A stretch of DNA of 64,000 nucleotides from Ardenticatenaceae bacterium (GCA_011525915.1 WYBM01000009.1:1-64000), one strand, 5' to 3'. Counted from the stretch's first letter, positions 8,780-17,452 are shown. Notes: generated by a model from the sequence alone, not told the origin. Numbers and translations: made by a program.

Positions 8780-8892
8780 CAAAGTGCAAGGTAACCCCCA
8801 AAGCGACCAATGCTGGCCTGACTGGGCATGTTCTCCCCCTTAAAGCTGGGATGCTGTTCCAGTTCTTTACGCAGCGTCACCGGTCCCCAATG
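8780..8892 (-). pseudogene. Possible transposase/integrase remnant
   Basis: One minus-strand frame reads HWGPVTLRKELEQHP, then a short stretch ending in PSQASIGRF. This resembles the helix-turn-helix linker of IS481/rve-type transposases (WGP..LR.EL...PS...I.RF). It has no start and soon loses similarity. It overlaps the end of the DUF6326 frame. Evidence is weak. Confidence 0.22.
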
Positions 8893-9303
8893 CCTTTGGC
8901 CACTTGATGGCATGATACACGATCAACAGATGAAAACCAATCTCCAAAGCAGAATACCAGTAGTAATAAGCCCAAATGTCCCCTGGCCCGAACAATATAC
9001 CAATCGCTAGCAAAATATGCATGATCCCCAATACGATATTTACGATCCGGTTCACGTTTGGCTTTAGAACCAGCGATAGAAATGCCATCACTGGCGGAAT
9101 GGACATCAACATGGCCGAGTAAAAGAGAAAGCCTTGGTTTACAACCAGATCTCCGATTTGACCGGATATACCGTCTCAAAAAATGCCTTGATATCCGCAT
9201 ACATATAGAAAAACATCACCCCAATCCATAACACAGAAAGTTTCACTCTTATGGAAACTTTTTCTTCCTTCCATTGCTTGGGTGCATTTGCATCCTTGTC
9301 CAT
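8867..9303 (-). pseudogene. DUF6326 family membrane protein, frameshifted
   Basis: An excellent ribosome site (GGAGG, six bases) precedes ATG 9303. The first frame encodes VKLSVLWIGVMFFYMYADI, a typical DUF6326 N-terminus, but stops at 9139-9141. The rest (SMLMSIPPVMAFLSL-type and LKPNVNRIVNIVLGI segments, two further helices) continues in the next frame to 8867. The two parts join cleanly if one G is restored in the CCGG at 9162-9165, giving PGQIGDL. About 145 aa would result, the normal family length. This is either a real single-base lesion or a sequencing error. It lies immediately after an attC-like site, as a cassette gene would. Confidence 0.75.
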
Positions 9304-9357
9304 TTATTCCTCCAAATGACCGTTTTGCCGGTCATAGCTATTATCTCTATCGGGCCA

Positions 9358-9462
9358 CCCCAACGCCAGCTTAAGCGGATAGTGACCGGTAGGTCTGGTT
9401 AGCCAGATAGAACGAATCAACCGAGCCCATGTCTCGTCACCCCGCTCCAAGTATTGTTAGCG
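9358..9462 (-). other. attC-like integron recombination site B
   Basis: Read on the minus strand, it begins GCTAACAATACTTGG and ends CCGCTTAAGCTGGCGTTGGGG. The outer arms CTTGGAGCGG and CCGCTTAAG pair with one extra base, as in attC L boxes, and inner arms GTGAC/GTCAC and TCTGG/CCAGA pair further in. The core GTTGGGG fits GTTRRRY apart from its last base. The TAA stop of the GNAT gene lies inside the first box, a classic cassette feature. It shares AACAATAC and AAGCTGGCGTTRGG with site A. Confidence 0.65.
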
Positions 9463-10032
9463 CACCGGCCGAGTCTTTGTCTGCTCTGCCTTGCCTTGTT
9501 GCCGACCGGCCCATTCTTTTCTCAGTATCCCCATAAACACTAAGTCCACATAGCCATTATCATTCCATACGTGCGACCGTAAGCGACCTTCCTCTACAAA
9601 TCCACAGGCTCGATAAGCATGAAGGGCACGTTCATTATTCCCATTCACTGACAAAAAGATGCGATGCAGATTATGAAATCGAAAGCCGTAATCCAACAAT
9701 AGTCTGACAACTTCACGACCGTAGTGATGTCCCCAGTAGTTTTTATCACCAATGGTGATGCCCAGTTCACAGGTGCGAGCCACCTGATCAAAATGAAACA
9801 AAGCACAATGACCAATGAATTGGTTATCCGCTTCAATGGCAAACTCCGGGCCATCCCGATCTTCCTGACTCAGTTTTCCCTGAAAGGTTGCCTGGAGACG
9901 AGATAATGATTGGGGCAGAGGAGGGTCACCACCCCCAGCTAATTCAACGTCTAAATCGTTATTGAACTGACAAAGCAATTCCAAATCGTCAGTAGTCAAT
10001 GCGCGTAAGGTCACGCGTTCCCCGTATAACAT
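9457..10032 (-). CDS. GNAT family N-acetyltransferase (RimJ/RimL type)
   Basis: The 191-aa protein begins MLYGERVTLRALTTDDLELL, the usual start of Acetyltransf_3 enzymes, and carries the CoA-binding region YWGHHYGREVVRLLLDYGF and the C-terminal NERALHAYRACGFVEEG. The substrate is unknown; relatives acetylate ribosomal proteins, antibiotics or amino acids. ATG 10032 has AAAGGA eight bases upstream, better than ATG 10053. It lies in a cassette-like island and ends inside attC-like site B. It has no ACGGCCGT octamer. Confidence 0.88.
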   Translation of the reverse strand: MLYGERVTLRALTTDDLELLCQFNNDLDVELAGGGDPPLPQSLSRLQATFQGKLSQEDRDGPEFAIEADNQFIGHCALFHFDQVARTCELGITIGDKNYWGHHYGREVVRLLLDYGFRFHNLHRIFLSVNGNNERALHAYRACGFVEEGRLRSHVWNDNGYVDLVFMGILRKEWAGRQQGKAEQTKTRPVR

Positions 10033-10115
10033 CAAGAATATCCTTTCATCCATATGACCGGCACATCACTCATTTGGGTCATATAAAGGGTAGCAGTTTG
10101 TGTGCAATAGCATTG

Positions 10116-10850
10116 TCAGGCGCGTTTTTCTGCCAACTCGATCACCCGCTTGATGGCTTGCCGGGTTTCCGCTGGAGCTTCATGTGGACTAATGTGGCCT
10201 CCTGGAACGGTGACCGATTGGACCTCTTGCGGAATGCCCACATAATCTGATTCGCCGACGACATACAAGGCAGGCACACTCAACTGGGCAACCAGCTCAT
10301 CCGCGTCATGTGGGCCAAGAAGCACGGCATCTATCACCCGTGCGATTTCTTTACCGGATCTTGCGGCAAGCCGCTCCTGCATTTGACTCGACCGCTCAGG
10401 ATTTGCTTTGAGGAATGCCTTGGAGTACAGGGATGATGCGGCTTGCTTGGCGTAGAAGCGCTGGAACCGTGCCAGCGGCTTTTGGAGTTGGAAGCCGAAT
10501 CTCGAAAGTCCAGTAACCCTTTTGAATGGCATGTTCAAGAGGCACAACGCCTCGAAGCGATCGGGCGAGCGGACAGCCGCCCGCAAAGCAGTCATGCTGC
10601 CCCACGAATGGCCTACCACGATACACCGCTTGATGTTGAGCGCGTCGAGAACCTGCTTCAGCATGTCCACGCATTCGTCTAGGTGCCAATCCCGGCCGAC
10701 GTCTGAACTGCGGCCGTGAGCCGGCATATCAACGTAGACGTGGGGTCGGTTCGTTAAGTTACTCCCAAAGTCTTCCCACAAACTCTTGTCGAAGAAAACG
10801 CCGTGCAGAAACACGATCGGAGTCCCCTCGACCCGGGCATTGACTGCCAT
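10116..10850 (-). CDS. Alpha/beta-hydrolase fold protein, 5' end probably frameshifted
   Basis: The catalytic nucleophile elbow is GHSWGSM, the oxyanion region is FLHGVFFDKSLW, the acid is probably the Asp in GESDYVG, and the His is in GGHISPHEAP. The substrate is unknown. The safe start is ATG 10850, but this trims the first strand. A better N-terminus (MEEKSIETKLGR) is encoded in another frame from ATG 10903 or 10894, only 11-20 bases after attC-like site A; the frames fuse sensibly if one base is added near 10852-10862. So this looks like a cassette gene with a recent frameshift or a sequencing error. The same frame is open up to 10973 but that part overlaps the attC. Confidence 0.8.
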   Translation of the reverse strand: MAVNARVEGTPIVFLHGVFFDKSLWEDFGSNLTNRPHVYVDMPAHGRSSDVGRDWHLDECVDMLKQVLDALNIKRCIVVGHSWGSMTALRAAVRSPDRFEALCLLNMPFKRVTGLSRFGFQLQKPLARFQRFYAKQAASSLYSKAFLKANPERSSQMQERLAARSGKEIARVIDAVLLGPHDADELVAQLSVPALYVVGESDYVGIPQEVQSVTVPGGHISPHEAPAETRQAIKRVIELAEKRA

Positions 10851-10913
10851 CGAGATGCACGGCCCAGCTTCGTTTCGATGCTCTTCTCTTCCATATTGTC
10901 CATCTCTGATGCC

Positions 10914-11030
10914 GCCTAACGCCAGCTTCAGGCACCGCGAGAAAGACCCCGGTGTGGAACCTGTGCCCATCACCTGTCAACCAAGTGAATGGGCACCAGT
11001 CTTGTGGTTGTCTGAAGGTATTGTTAACAC
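10914..11030 (-). other. attC-like integron recombination site A
   Basis: On the minus strand, it begins GTGTTAACAATACCTTCAG and ends CCTGAAGCTGGCGTTAGGC. Outer L-box arms CTTCAG/CTGAAG pair, and the centre forms an imperfect hairpin (AAGAC, GTGCCCAT / ATGGGCAC, GTCTT). The end GTTAGGC is the exact attC core (GTTRRRY). At 117 bp it is like the long chromosomal attC sites. It lies 46 bases after the lipoprotein gene and just before the hydrolase gene. Confidence 0.7.
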
Positions 11031-11075
11031 GCGTCTTGCCCATCCAGATTATTTTGGTGTAGATTAGCTGCTAAG

Positions 11076-11960
11076 TCAATTAGATGTACGTATCTGATAT
11101 GACATCTCATCCCAGGTAAACCATTTTGTTTCTTCAAATGATTCTCTGGTACCTGCTTGTGTTTTCCTTACACCCATCGTTATGATTTGAATATCATACC
11201 AGTCACGGCCAACTTCTTCACTAACCACTACTTCTGACTCATAACTCCATCCTTCTTCCACATTGCTGAGCGTAGACTCAGTTATCAGAACCGTCTTAAA
11301 CAACTCATCTATTTCAGTCACGATTACAATTTCTTCACCGGATATACCTGTGCTGGCGAAGTGGTGACGAAACAAGATACCAAAACGGTTTTTGCCAATT
11401 TGAATAATCTCTGCTGGCGGTGCCTGTCCCCAACTACCAATTGAGAGGAAGTTAAGCTGCTTGAAGTCTAAGATCCAGTCCCTTTCTTGTTTGAGAAACA
11501 CAGCACCACTGATTTGGGGCATACATATATGACACTCACCATTGATGGTTTCTGTCAACACCAAGACTTTAGTAGCTTCATCCTGATAATAAGATTCTGC
11601 CAAAATATACTTGGTGCACTCAAATTGCTCCTCATTTGTAGAGGCAGAAGGAGACGGTATTGGCTCGCAAGGATTCCACCCCGAAAATGTAGACCAGCGT
11701 ATTGACCTATTCACTGCTACCGTATCCCTTCCCAAGTTTTCACTAAATATCATATGAGGCCATTCAAACATGAGGCGTAGCGCCTTGAGAAAGTCAAAAG
11801 TGTCAAGAGGCACATGCATTGGAACGCTAGTTGATGGTGCAACTTCTATTATTTGCGGTTGATCACTATTAGGAAATGCTTCCGCTTTCTGCCACTGACA
11901 CGAAGCTATATTGATGGCTATTATGAGCCCACTGATGATGGCAGGTGTTATCTTCCACAT
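11076..11960 (-). CDS. Hypothetical lipoprotein, 294 aa
   Basis: The N-terminus (WKITPAIISGLIIAINIASC) is a signal peptide with a lipobox ending in Cys21, so the protein is probably anchored outside the membrane. The rest shows several Cys residues (for example GECHICMPQ) but no family I recognise. The gene is AT-rich and free of ACGGCCGT, unlike its right-hand neighbour. Its stop is followed after 46 bases by attC-like site A, so it may be a cassette gene. No clear ribosome site precedes ATG 11960. Confidence 0.65.
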   Translation of the reverse strand: MWKITPAIISGLIIAINIASCQWQKAEAFPNSDQPQIIEVAPSTSVPMHVPLDTFDFLKALRLMFEWPHMIFSENLGRDTVAVNRSIRWSTFSGWNPCEPIPSPSASTNEEQFECTKYILAESYYQDEATKVLVLTETINGECHICMPQISGAVFLKQERDWILDFKQLNFLSIGSWGQAPPAEIIQIGKNRFGILFRHHFASTGISGEEIVIVTEIDELFKTVLITESTLSNVEEGWSYESEVVVSEEVGRDWYDIQIITMGVRKTQAGTRESFEETKWFTWDEMSYQIRTSN

Positions 11961-12059
11961 TGGGCTATTGTTTTCGCTTCCCTTGCTTGGTTGTCATTCT
12001 GGAGGCTTTTATGACCAATAGTCTGCACAAATAGCTGCAAATCGAATGATCTGTAGCAG

Positions 12060-14678
12060 CTAATTTTTCCATACGGCACAGCGTTTATCCACGGCCGTCA
12101 CGTTGGTCACATTGTGCTGGTTCGCGCCATCGCTGTTGGCCACAAAAACGTCGGTAATACCCGCGGCAATGGGCTTGCGGTAGAGGATCTGGCTGCCATC
12201 GGGCGAAAAACGCGGCTCAAACGCGGTAGGGATAATCTGGTTATAACTGCCATTAAGAAACGCCTGATGGACCGTATCACCGACAATAAAGAGGAAGTTG
12301 CTGCTAACCGGTGACCAGCGTATCCCCTCTGCCAGGTCAACCTGACCCTGGTAGATGAAGGTATGGTCAGCCGCCCCTGCCAGCCGCACCACAATGGAGT
12401 AGACGCCGTTATCCACCTTGTTGGTCAACACTTCGTACTGGCCGTTGGGCGACTGGCACACACTGGTGCCGTTGGCGGTGATGCCACAATAGGGCCCAAA
12501 GTATAAAGAGTACGTCTGGCCAGACACGGTGCTGGCCGGGCTGCTGCATGTGTCGCTGGCAATGGTGCCCAGCTCCACCGGCGAACTCCAGGCGGGATCC
12601 GTGGTAAGCAGGATGTTGCCTGATGAGTAAAGGATGCGGCCTACCGTGTTGGGGTCGGGCGGTGGCGCTGTAGCGCCGCTGGTAGGCGAGCCCCCCGGCG
12701 TCGGGGTGGCCGCCGAAGGTGTCGGCTCGGTGCCAGTGAGGGTGGCTGATGTCAGATCATCCAGGTAAATGGTACCCTGGCCGGTATACGCGTTGTTCAG
12801 GTCATCTAACACAAACCCACGAAAGCTAATGGGGTAATCCACGTTCGCATCACTGCCGCCGCTGATAATTGTCCAGGGCCAGCTCTGGTCGGTGTCAATG
12901 TAACCGGTCATCTGTTTCCAGCCGGTGTGCGTCACCCGGCCAAAGGGCACCTGCCACGTCTGCCCCCCGGCATCTAAAATCCAGGCATTCAGAAAATGGC
13001 CGGCGCCATCCCCATGCACCCACAGCTGCAGTGCATTAGGACTGCCGCTGATGGCATTGTTTTGCAGGAAAACAACGTAATCGTTATCGGCCGTGCCAAA
13101 ATCGTAGCTTAACTTGCCAGAGGCAGCGCCGCCGTGGGCTTGCGCTGTCGATGACGTAAAACTGCCATTGGCTTCGTTGCCCCGCACCCAGGTGCCAAAC
13201 GCCTCAAAGGTCAGTGGCAAACCGCCGCCGCTGCTGGTGCCGCCAGAGGGGTTGGAACCACCTGACGTGGCCGTAGCCCTTGGCGTGGCTGAGGGGCGGG
13301 CCGTAGCCAATGGTGTGACTCCAGTCGTGGGTGTGGTCACGGCCGTAGGCGATTGTGCGGACACAGGGGTGGTCGTAGGCGGCACTGTGTTCGTGACAGC
13401 AGGGGTGGCACTGGGGTCGGGGGTGGCACTGAGGATGACGGCTAACGCTTCAATAGAGGCCAGTGCGGCATTAAAGGGCGTCTCGGTGGGTGCCAACGTA
13501 ACGGCCGTATGTGTCGGCGTGCTGCTGGCCATGGCGGTAAGGCCAGCGGTGGGCGTGGCCGGCGGTAAAATCATGCCGCGCAGCGCCCCCGCCGCCAGCG
13601 CCCCCCCGCCACATAACACCAATAAAAGAACAACGGCTGCTGGAATGAGCCATGACGGCCGTTTCTTTTCCAGGTTTGGTTGGGGTGAGGGCTCTGGCTG
13701 GACGACGGCCGTTTTTGTCAGCATCAGGGGCGTTTTGGCAATGACCGTTTCCCGCGCCAACAGCGTCGCCGTATCGCCCGGCTGTGTGCCCACCCAGGTG
13801 CCTGCCAATCCCACCTGGTCGGCGGCATTTTCGGCCACCAGCGCTTCATCTAGCGCTTGCAGCAGATCATCGGCCGTTTGGTAGCGGTCAGCAGGCTCTT
13901 TTTCCAGGCATTTTTGTAAAACATGCCAGGTAGCAGGCGTAATGTCACGGCGGATTTCTGTGATGGGGCGTGGTTTTTCAGTGATGTGTTTGTGCAAAAC
14001 AGCCCAGGGGGTGTCCCCATCAAACATCTTTTTGCCGGAAAAAAGTTCGTAAAAGATAGCCCCCAGCGAGTAGATATCAGAACGGCCGTCCACCTGGCTG
14101 GTAGTCGCCTGTTCTGGCGACATATAGGTGGGTGTGCCTACCAGGGCGTGGGTGCGGGTCAGGCCGGGTTTGTCCTGGACCTGGGCAATACCCAGGTCTG
14201 TAAGCACCGGCGTGCCATCTTCCCGCAGTAGAATATTGCTGGGTTTGATGTCTCGGTGCACCACGCCAACCTTGTGCGCTACCGACAGTGCCTCGGCCAC
14301 CTGGTGAATAATGCCAATAGCTGTGATGGTCTCAAACAGGGTGCCCTCTTCCGCCAGTTTGCTCAGCTTGTCTTGCAGCGATCCGCCGGGAACGTATTCC
14401 ATGGCAATGTAGTAGTGGCCATCATCCGTGACGCCGGTCGTATAAATTTGCACAATGTGTTGGTGCCGCAGCCGAGCAACGGTCTTGGCTTCACGTTGGA
14501 AACGGCGCACAAAATCAGGGTCGCTGCTGAGGGTAGGGAACAATACTTTAATGGCCGACGGCCGTTCCAGCCATTCATCGGCAGCCAAAAAAACGTCAGC
14601 CATGCCGCCCCGTTGAATGTGCGTTTGAATGACGTAATGCCCTATTTTCTTGCCAACCCATGCTTTTGGATCAATCAT
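12060..14678 (-). CDS. Receptor-type Ser/Thr protein kinase with extracellular carbohydrate-binding-like and propeller-like domains
   Basis: The cytoplasmic kinase domain (about residues 14-280) is PknB-like: IQRGGMADVF glycine loop, Lys44 in AIKVLF, HRDIKPSN at 141-148, and GTPTYMSPEQ. The Mg-binding DFG is DLG here (161-163), a tolerated variant. One membrane helix follows at 343-367, then a Thr/Pro-rich linker, a beta-sandwich resembling a carbohydrate-binding domain (about 490-650), and a TolB/WD40-like propeller fragment at the C-terminus (FSPDGSQILYR). ATG 14678 has GTGGAGAAAA directly upstream; ATG 14696 is less likely. It could sense an external sugar or wall fragment (inference). An inverted repeat TAGCTGC/GCAGCTA (12032-12062) overlaps its stop. 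Confidence 0.9.
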   Translation of the reverse strand: MIDPKAWVGKKIGHYVIQTHIQRGGMADVFLAADEWLERPSAIKVLFPTLSSDPDFVRRFQREAKTVARLRHQHIVQIYTTGVTDDGHYYIAMEYVPGGSLQDKLSKLAEEGTLFETITAIGIIHQVAEALSVAHKVGVVHRDIKPSNILLREDGTPVLTDLGIAQVQDKPGLTRTHALVGTPTYMSPEQATTSQVDGRSDIYSLGAIFYELFSGKKMFDGDTPWAVLHKHITEKPRPITEIRRDITPATWHVLQKCLEKEPADRYQTADDLLQALDEALVAENAADQVGLAGTWVGTQPGDTATLLARETVIAKTPLMLTKTAVVQPEPSPQPNLEKKRPSWLIPAAVVLLLVLCGGGALAAGALRGMILPPATPTAGLTAMASSTPTHTAVTLAPTETPFNAALASIEALAVILSATPDPSATPAVTNTVPPTTTPVSAQSPTAVTTPTTGVTPLATARPSATPRATATSGGSNPSGGTSSGGGLPLTFEAFGTWVRGNEANGSFTSSTAQAHGGAASGKLSYDFGTADNDYVVFLQNNAISGSPNALQLWVHGDGAGHFLNAWILDAGGQTWQVPFGRVTHTGWKQMTGYIDTDQSWPWTIISGGSDANVDYPISFRGFVLDDLNNAYTGQGTIYLDDLTSATLTGTEPTPSAATPTPGGSPTSGATAPPPDPNTVGRILYSSGNILLTTDPAWSSPVELGTIASDTCSSPASTVSGQTYSLYFGPYCGITANGTSVCQSPNGQYEVLTNKVDNGVYSIVVRLAGAADHTFIYQGQVDLAEGIRWSPVSSNFLFIVGDTVHQAFLNGSYNQIIPTAFEPRFSPDGSQILYRKPIAAGITDVFVANSDGANQHNVTNVTAVDKRCAVWKN

Positions 14679-14857
14679 CTTTTTCTCCACCGGCACCCAT
14701 CAAGCTGGTTTACAAGTATAAAGCCAACTGGTTTTTGCTATAAGGGATTATAGACCATTTTGGGCAGCTTGGCATGAGTGGGACGTAAAAAGAACACCGC
14801 GGAATTGAGCGCAGGTTTAGGTGAAACCATGATACAATCCCTGGCGTATAGGCGGGT

Positions 14858-15733
14858 ATGATGATAACCACCCTGCTGTTTCTCAATTTTGCTTTGATGC
14901 TGGTGATGCCTGTGGTTTTGGCGGGCTTCATTGCTTCGCGGCGGCCAGCAGATTGGGGGTTATTTGGTATTGGCGCAGCCACTTTTGTGCTGTCTCAGGT
15001 GGGCCACATTCCGTTTAACGCGTTGGTGCTGGGCCGTTGGCAGGTGGACACGGCCGTGACGCTTAACCTGCTGGCGCTGGCTATTTTCCTGGGGCTTTCC
15101 GCCGGCCTCTTTGAAGAAGTCGCCCGGTATCTTATCTACCGCACCTGGGCTCGGAGAGCCCGTTCCTGGGGGCAGGGTTTGATGCTGGGCGCGGGTCATG
15201 GAGGCATTGAAGCCATTATCCTGGGAGGGCTGGGTTTTTATGGGCTGATGCAGCTGGTCATGTTCCAAAATCAGCCGGCCCTGTTAACAGCCTTGCCGGT
15301 TGAACAGTTAGCCAGCGTACAGGCGCAGTTGGCCCAGCTGGATGCCTCGCCCTGGTATATGCTTCTGGTAGGGGCCCTTGAGCGTGTTTTTGCCTTAACG
15401 TTTCACCTGGCGGCCTCCGTGTTGGTCTTGCAAGCGTTTTTGCGACGGCATATCGTCTGGCTGGTGGCCGCTATTTTGTGGCACGCGCTTTTAGACGCCG
15501 CCGCAGTTTTTACACTGCTGTACATGACGCCACGGCTCGGTCAAGAGACAGCCATGCTGCTGACGGAAATAGTTATAGGTGTTCTGGCGCTTGTCAGTCT
15601 GGGCATCATCTTCTGGCTAAAAACGCCGGAACCAGCCGCCGCAGAGCCGGAACCGCTGCCGGCCGTCGGCCCCGTGCGGCCAGAGGAAATGCCCCCTACG
15701 GAAGAGCTGTTAGAACGGAGTAAGTATTCATGA
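14858..15733 (+). CDS. YhfC family putative intramembrane protease
   Basis: The 291-aa membrane protein has about eight helices. Conserved blocks match the YhfC family of glutamic-type intramembrane peptidases: GLFEEVARYL with the Glu-Glu pair, GAGHGGIEAI, and a late WHALLDA. The C-terminal 45 residues are a Pro/Glu-rich cytoplasmic tail. The stop overlaps the ABC ATPase start as ATGA, so the two are coupled; a role in processing or sensing for the exporter is possible but not shown. The start at ATG 14858 has a weak ribosome site. Confidence 0.8.
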   Translation: MMITTLLFLNFALMLVMPVVLAGFIASRRPADWGLFGIGAATFVLSQVGHIPFNALVLGRWQVDTAVTLNLLALAIFLGLSAGLFEEVARYLIYRTWARRARSWGQGLMLGAGHGGIEAIILGGLGFYGLMQLVMFQNQPALLTALPVEQLASVQAQLAQLDASPWYMLLVGALERVFALTFHLAASVLVLQAFLRRHIVWLVAAILWHALLDAAAVFTLLYMTPRLGQETAMLLTEIVIGVLALVSLGIIFWLKTPEPAAAEPEPLPAVGPVRPEEMPPTEELLERSKYS

Positions 15734-16653
15734 TTACCACGGAAAATCTCACCAAGCAGTTTGACGGCCATACGGCCGTAGACCGGTTGACACTGGACAT
15801 TGGCGAAGGCGAGGTCTTTGGTTTCCTGGGGCCAAACGGGGCGGGCAAGACCACAACGGTACGCATGTTAACCTGCCTCATCGCCCCTACACACGGTCGG
15901 GCTGTGGTGATGGGGCATGAAGTCGGCCAGGACAACCAGAATATCCGCCGCCACGTAGGGTTGTTAACCGAAACACCAGGCATGTATGACCGCCTCTCGG
16001 CATTAAAAAACCTGACCATCTACGCTGAACTATACGAAGTAGCAGATGTGCCCGGCCAGGTAGAAAAGTATCTTCGTATGCTGGGGTTATGGGACAGGCG
16101 CACCGACGCCGCCGGTACGTTCAGCAAAGGTATGAAACAAAAGCTGGCTATCGCTCGCGCCCTGCTGCATGAGCCTAACATCCTTTTTCTGGATGAACCC
16201 ACCGCCGGGCTGGATCCCGAAGCGGCTAAGCTGGTGCGTGATTTTATCGTTGAGGTAAAGGCCCAGGGACGTACCATTTTTTTGACCACGCACAACCTGG
16301 ATGAAGCCGACCGCCTATGTGACCGCGTGGCGGTATTTAACCAGTGGCTGCGGGTGGTGGATACACCTCAACGTTTACGCCAGCAGATGTACGGCCGTCA
16401 GGTAGTCTTTCACCTGGCTGACACGGCCGTGGCCCATCAGCCCGCCCTGCAAAGCCTGCCCTACGTTAACCGTCTGGAAGCTGTAGACAACAAGCTCATC
16501 GTCGCCCTGGATGACCCCGAAAGCCATAACCCGGAAATGATTCGCCTGCTGGTGAACAATGGTGCTAATATCCAGTTTGTGGGCGAACTTCGCCATTCAT
16601 TGGAAGACATTTACTTACGACTGGTGAATGAAACACCAGAGGGTAAAGAGTAA
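15730..16653 (+). CDS. ABC exporter ATP-binding protein (NatA/CcmA-like)
   Basis: The ATPase has Walker A GPNGAGKTT, signature FSKGMKQKLAIARAL, Walker B ILFLDEP and switch TTHN (Asn/His variant of the H-loop region: TTHNLDEADRL). About 80 residues follow the core, as in antibiotic and sodium exporters. It starts in the last codons of the YhfC-like gene and ends four bases before the permease, so the three genes form an operon. Confidence 0.92.
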   Translation: MITTENLTKQFDGHTAVDRLTLDIGEGEVFGFLGPNGAGKTTTVRMLTCLIAPTHGRAVVMGHEVGQDNQNIRRHVGLLTETPGMYDRLSALKNLTIYAELYEVADVPGQVEKYLRMLGLWDRRTDAAGTFSKGMKQKLAIARALLHEPNILFLDEPTAGLDPEAAKLVRDFIVEVKAQGRTIFLTTHNLDEADRLCDRVAVFNQWLRVVDTPQRLRQQMYGRQVVFHLADTAVAHQPALQSLPYVNRLEAVDNKLIVALDDPESHNPEMIRLLVNNGANIQFVGELRHSLEDIYLRLVNETPEGKE

Positions 16654-16657
16654 GACC

Positions 16658-17452
16658 ATGAACAAAATACGCACCATCATCGGTAAAGAATGGGCTGAGG
16701 TGTTTAAGAATAAGCTGGTCCTTTTTTCTGTTCTCTTTTTGCCTCTACTGCTCACAGCCCTACCCCTCCTTACCATTTGGGGTATGCGCAGTTTAGCAGG
16801 GGATGTCAGCAGCACGCCATCAACAGAAGAGTTAGAATTCTTCGGCGATTTGTGCACCGGCCTGAGTGAAGGCGACTGTGTGATGGTCTATACCCTTAGT
16901 CTTTACGCCTTGCTGTTTATGATGCTGCCGGTGATGATCCCCGTCACGATTGCCGCCTACAGTATCGTTGGCGAAAAAGCCACCCGCAGCCTGGAACCAC
17001 TGCTGGCCACGCCTATTACGACCGTGGAACTGCTCATCGGTAAGGCGCTGGCGGCTGTCATTCCGGCCATTGCCGCCACCTGGCTGGCTTACGCCATTTA
17101 TGCTCTGGGGGCCGCCCTTATGTTGGGCGGCGGTGTAGCCATAGAGTTTATCCTGGCGCCCATCTGGTTATTTGCCGTCATCGTTGTAGGGCCGCTGATG
17201 ACGGTGCTGGCTGTCTGTGCAGCCATTATGATCTCTTCCCGTGTTACCGACCCGCGTGTGGCCGAGCAGCTCGCCGGGGTGGTGGTGCTGCCCATCATCT
17301 TGCTGGTGGTGGGCCAATCGTTAGGTTGGATTATCATCAGCGGTGAGTTGATTTTTTTGTTAGGCGCCATCACCCTGATCGCCGACACACTCCTGGTGTA
17401 TATTACTATCAAATCATTCCAGCGAGAGAGTATTCTGACACGCTGGAAGTAA
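16658..17452 (+). CDS. ABC-2 type permease
   Basis: The 264-aa protein has about six helices and the block EKATRSLEPLLATPITTVELL, the coupling element of ABC-2 permeases. The large external loop after the first helix is acidic. ATG 16658 is preferred; an upstream ATG at 16628 lies inside the ATPase gene. It pairs with the ATPase just upstream. The transported compound is unknown. It is followed by a repeat element that sits within a GTGCCAGG/CCTGGCAC hairpin. Confidence 0.88.
   Translation: MNKIRTIIGKEWAEVFKNKLVLFSVLFLPLLLTALPLLTIWGMRSLAGDVSSTPSTEELEFFGDLCTGLSEGDCVMVYTLSLYALLFMMLPVMIPVTIAAYSIVGEKATRSLEPLLATPITTVELLIGKALAAVIPAIAATWLAYAIYALGAALMLGGGVAIEFILAPIWLFAVIVVGPLMTVLAVCAAIMISSRVTDPRVAEQLAGVVVLPIILLVVGQSLGWIIISGELIFLLGAITLIADTLLVYITIKSFQRESILTRWK

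Larger units (their letters stand above)
8690..12059. mobile_element. Probable horizontally acquired island with integron-type attC sites
   Basis: This block has no ACGGCCGT octamer between about 8340 and 12066, although the rest of the window averages one per about 600 bp. It holds two attC-like sites in the same orientation (9358-9462 and 10914-11030), a GNAT gene whose stop codon lies inside an attC, two frameshifted genes and a lipoprotein gene, all on the minus strand. This is the layout of a cluster of attC sites without an integrase. No integrase is present in the window. Confidence 0.55.

Noticed and set aside
10033..10115. Possible third attC between the hydrolase and GNAT genes
   Set aside because: The start CGCCTGACAATGC is suggestive but there is no GTTRRRY end and no paired arms.
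13114..13884. Long open frame (256 codons) antisense to the kinase linker
   Set aside because: It is Ala/Val-rich low complexity, the complement of the Thr/Pro-rich linker of a well-supported gene.
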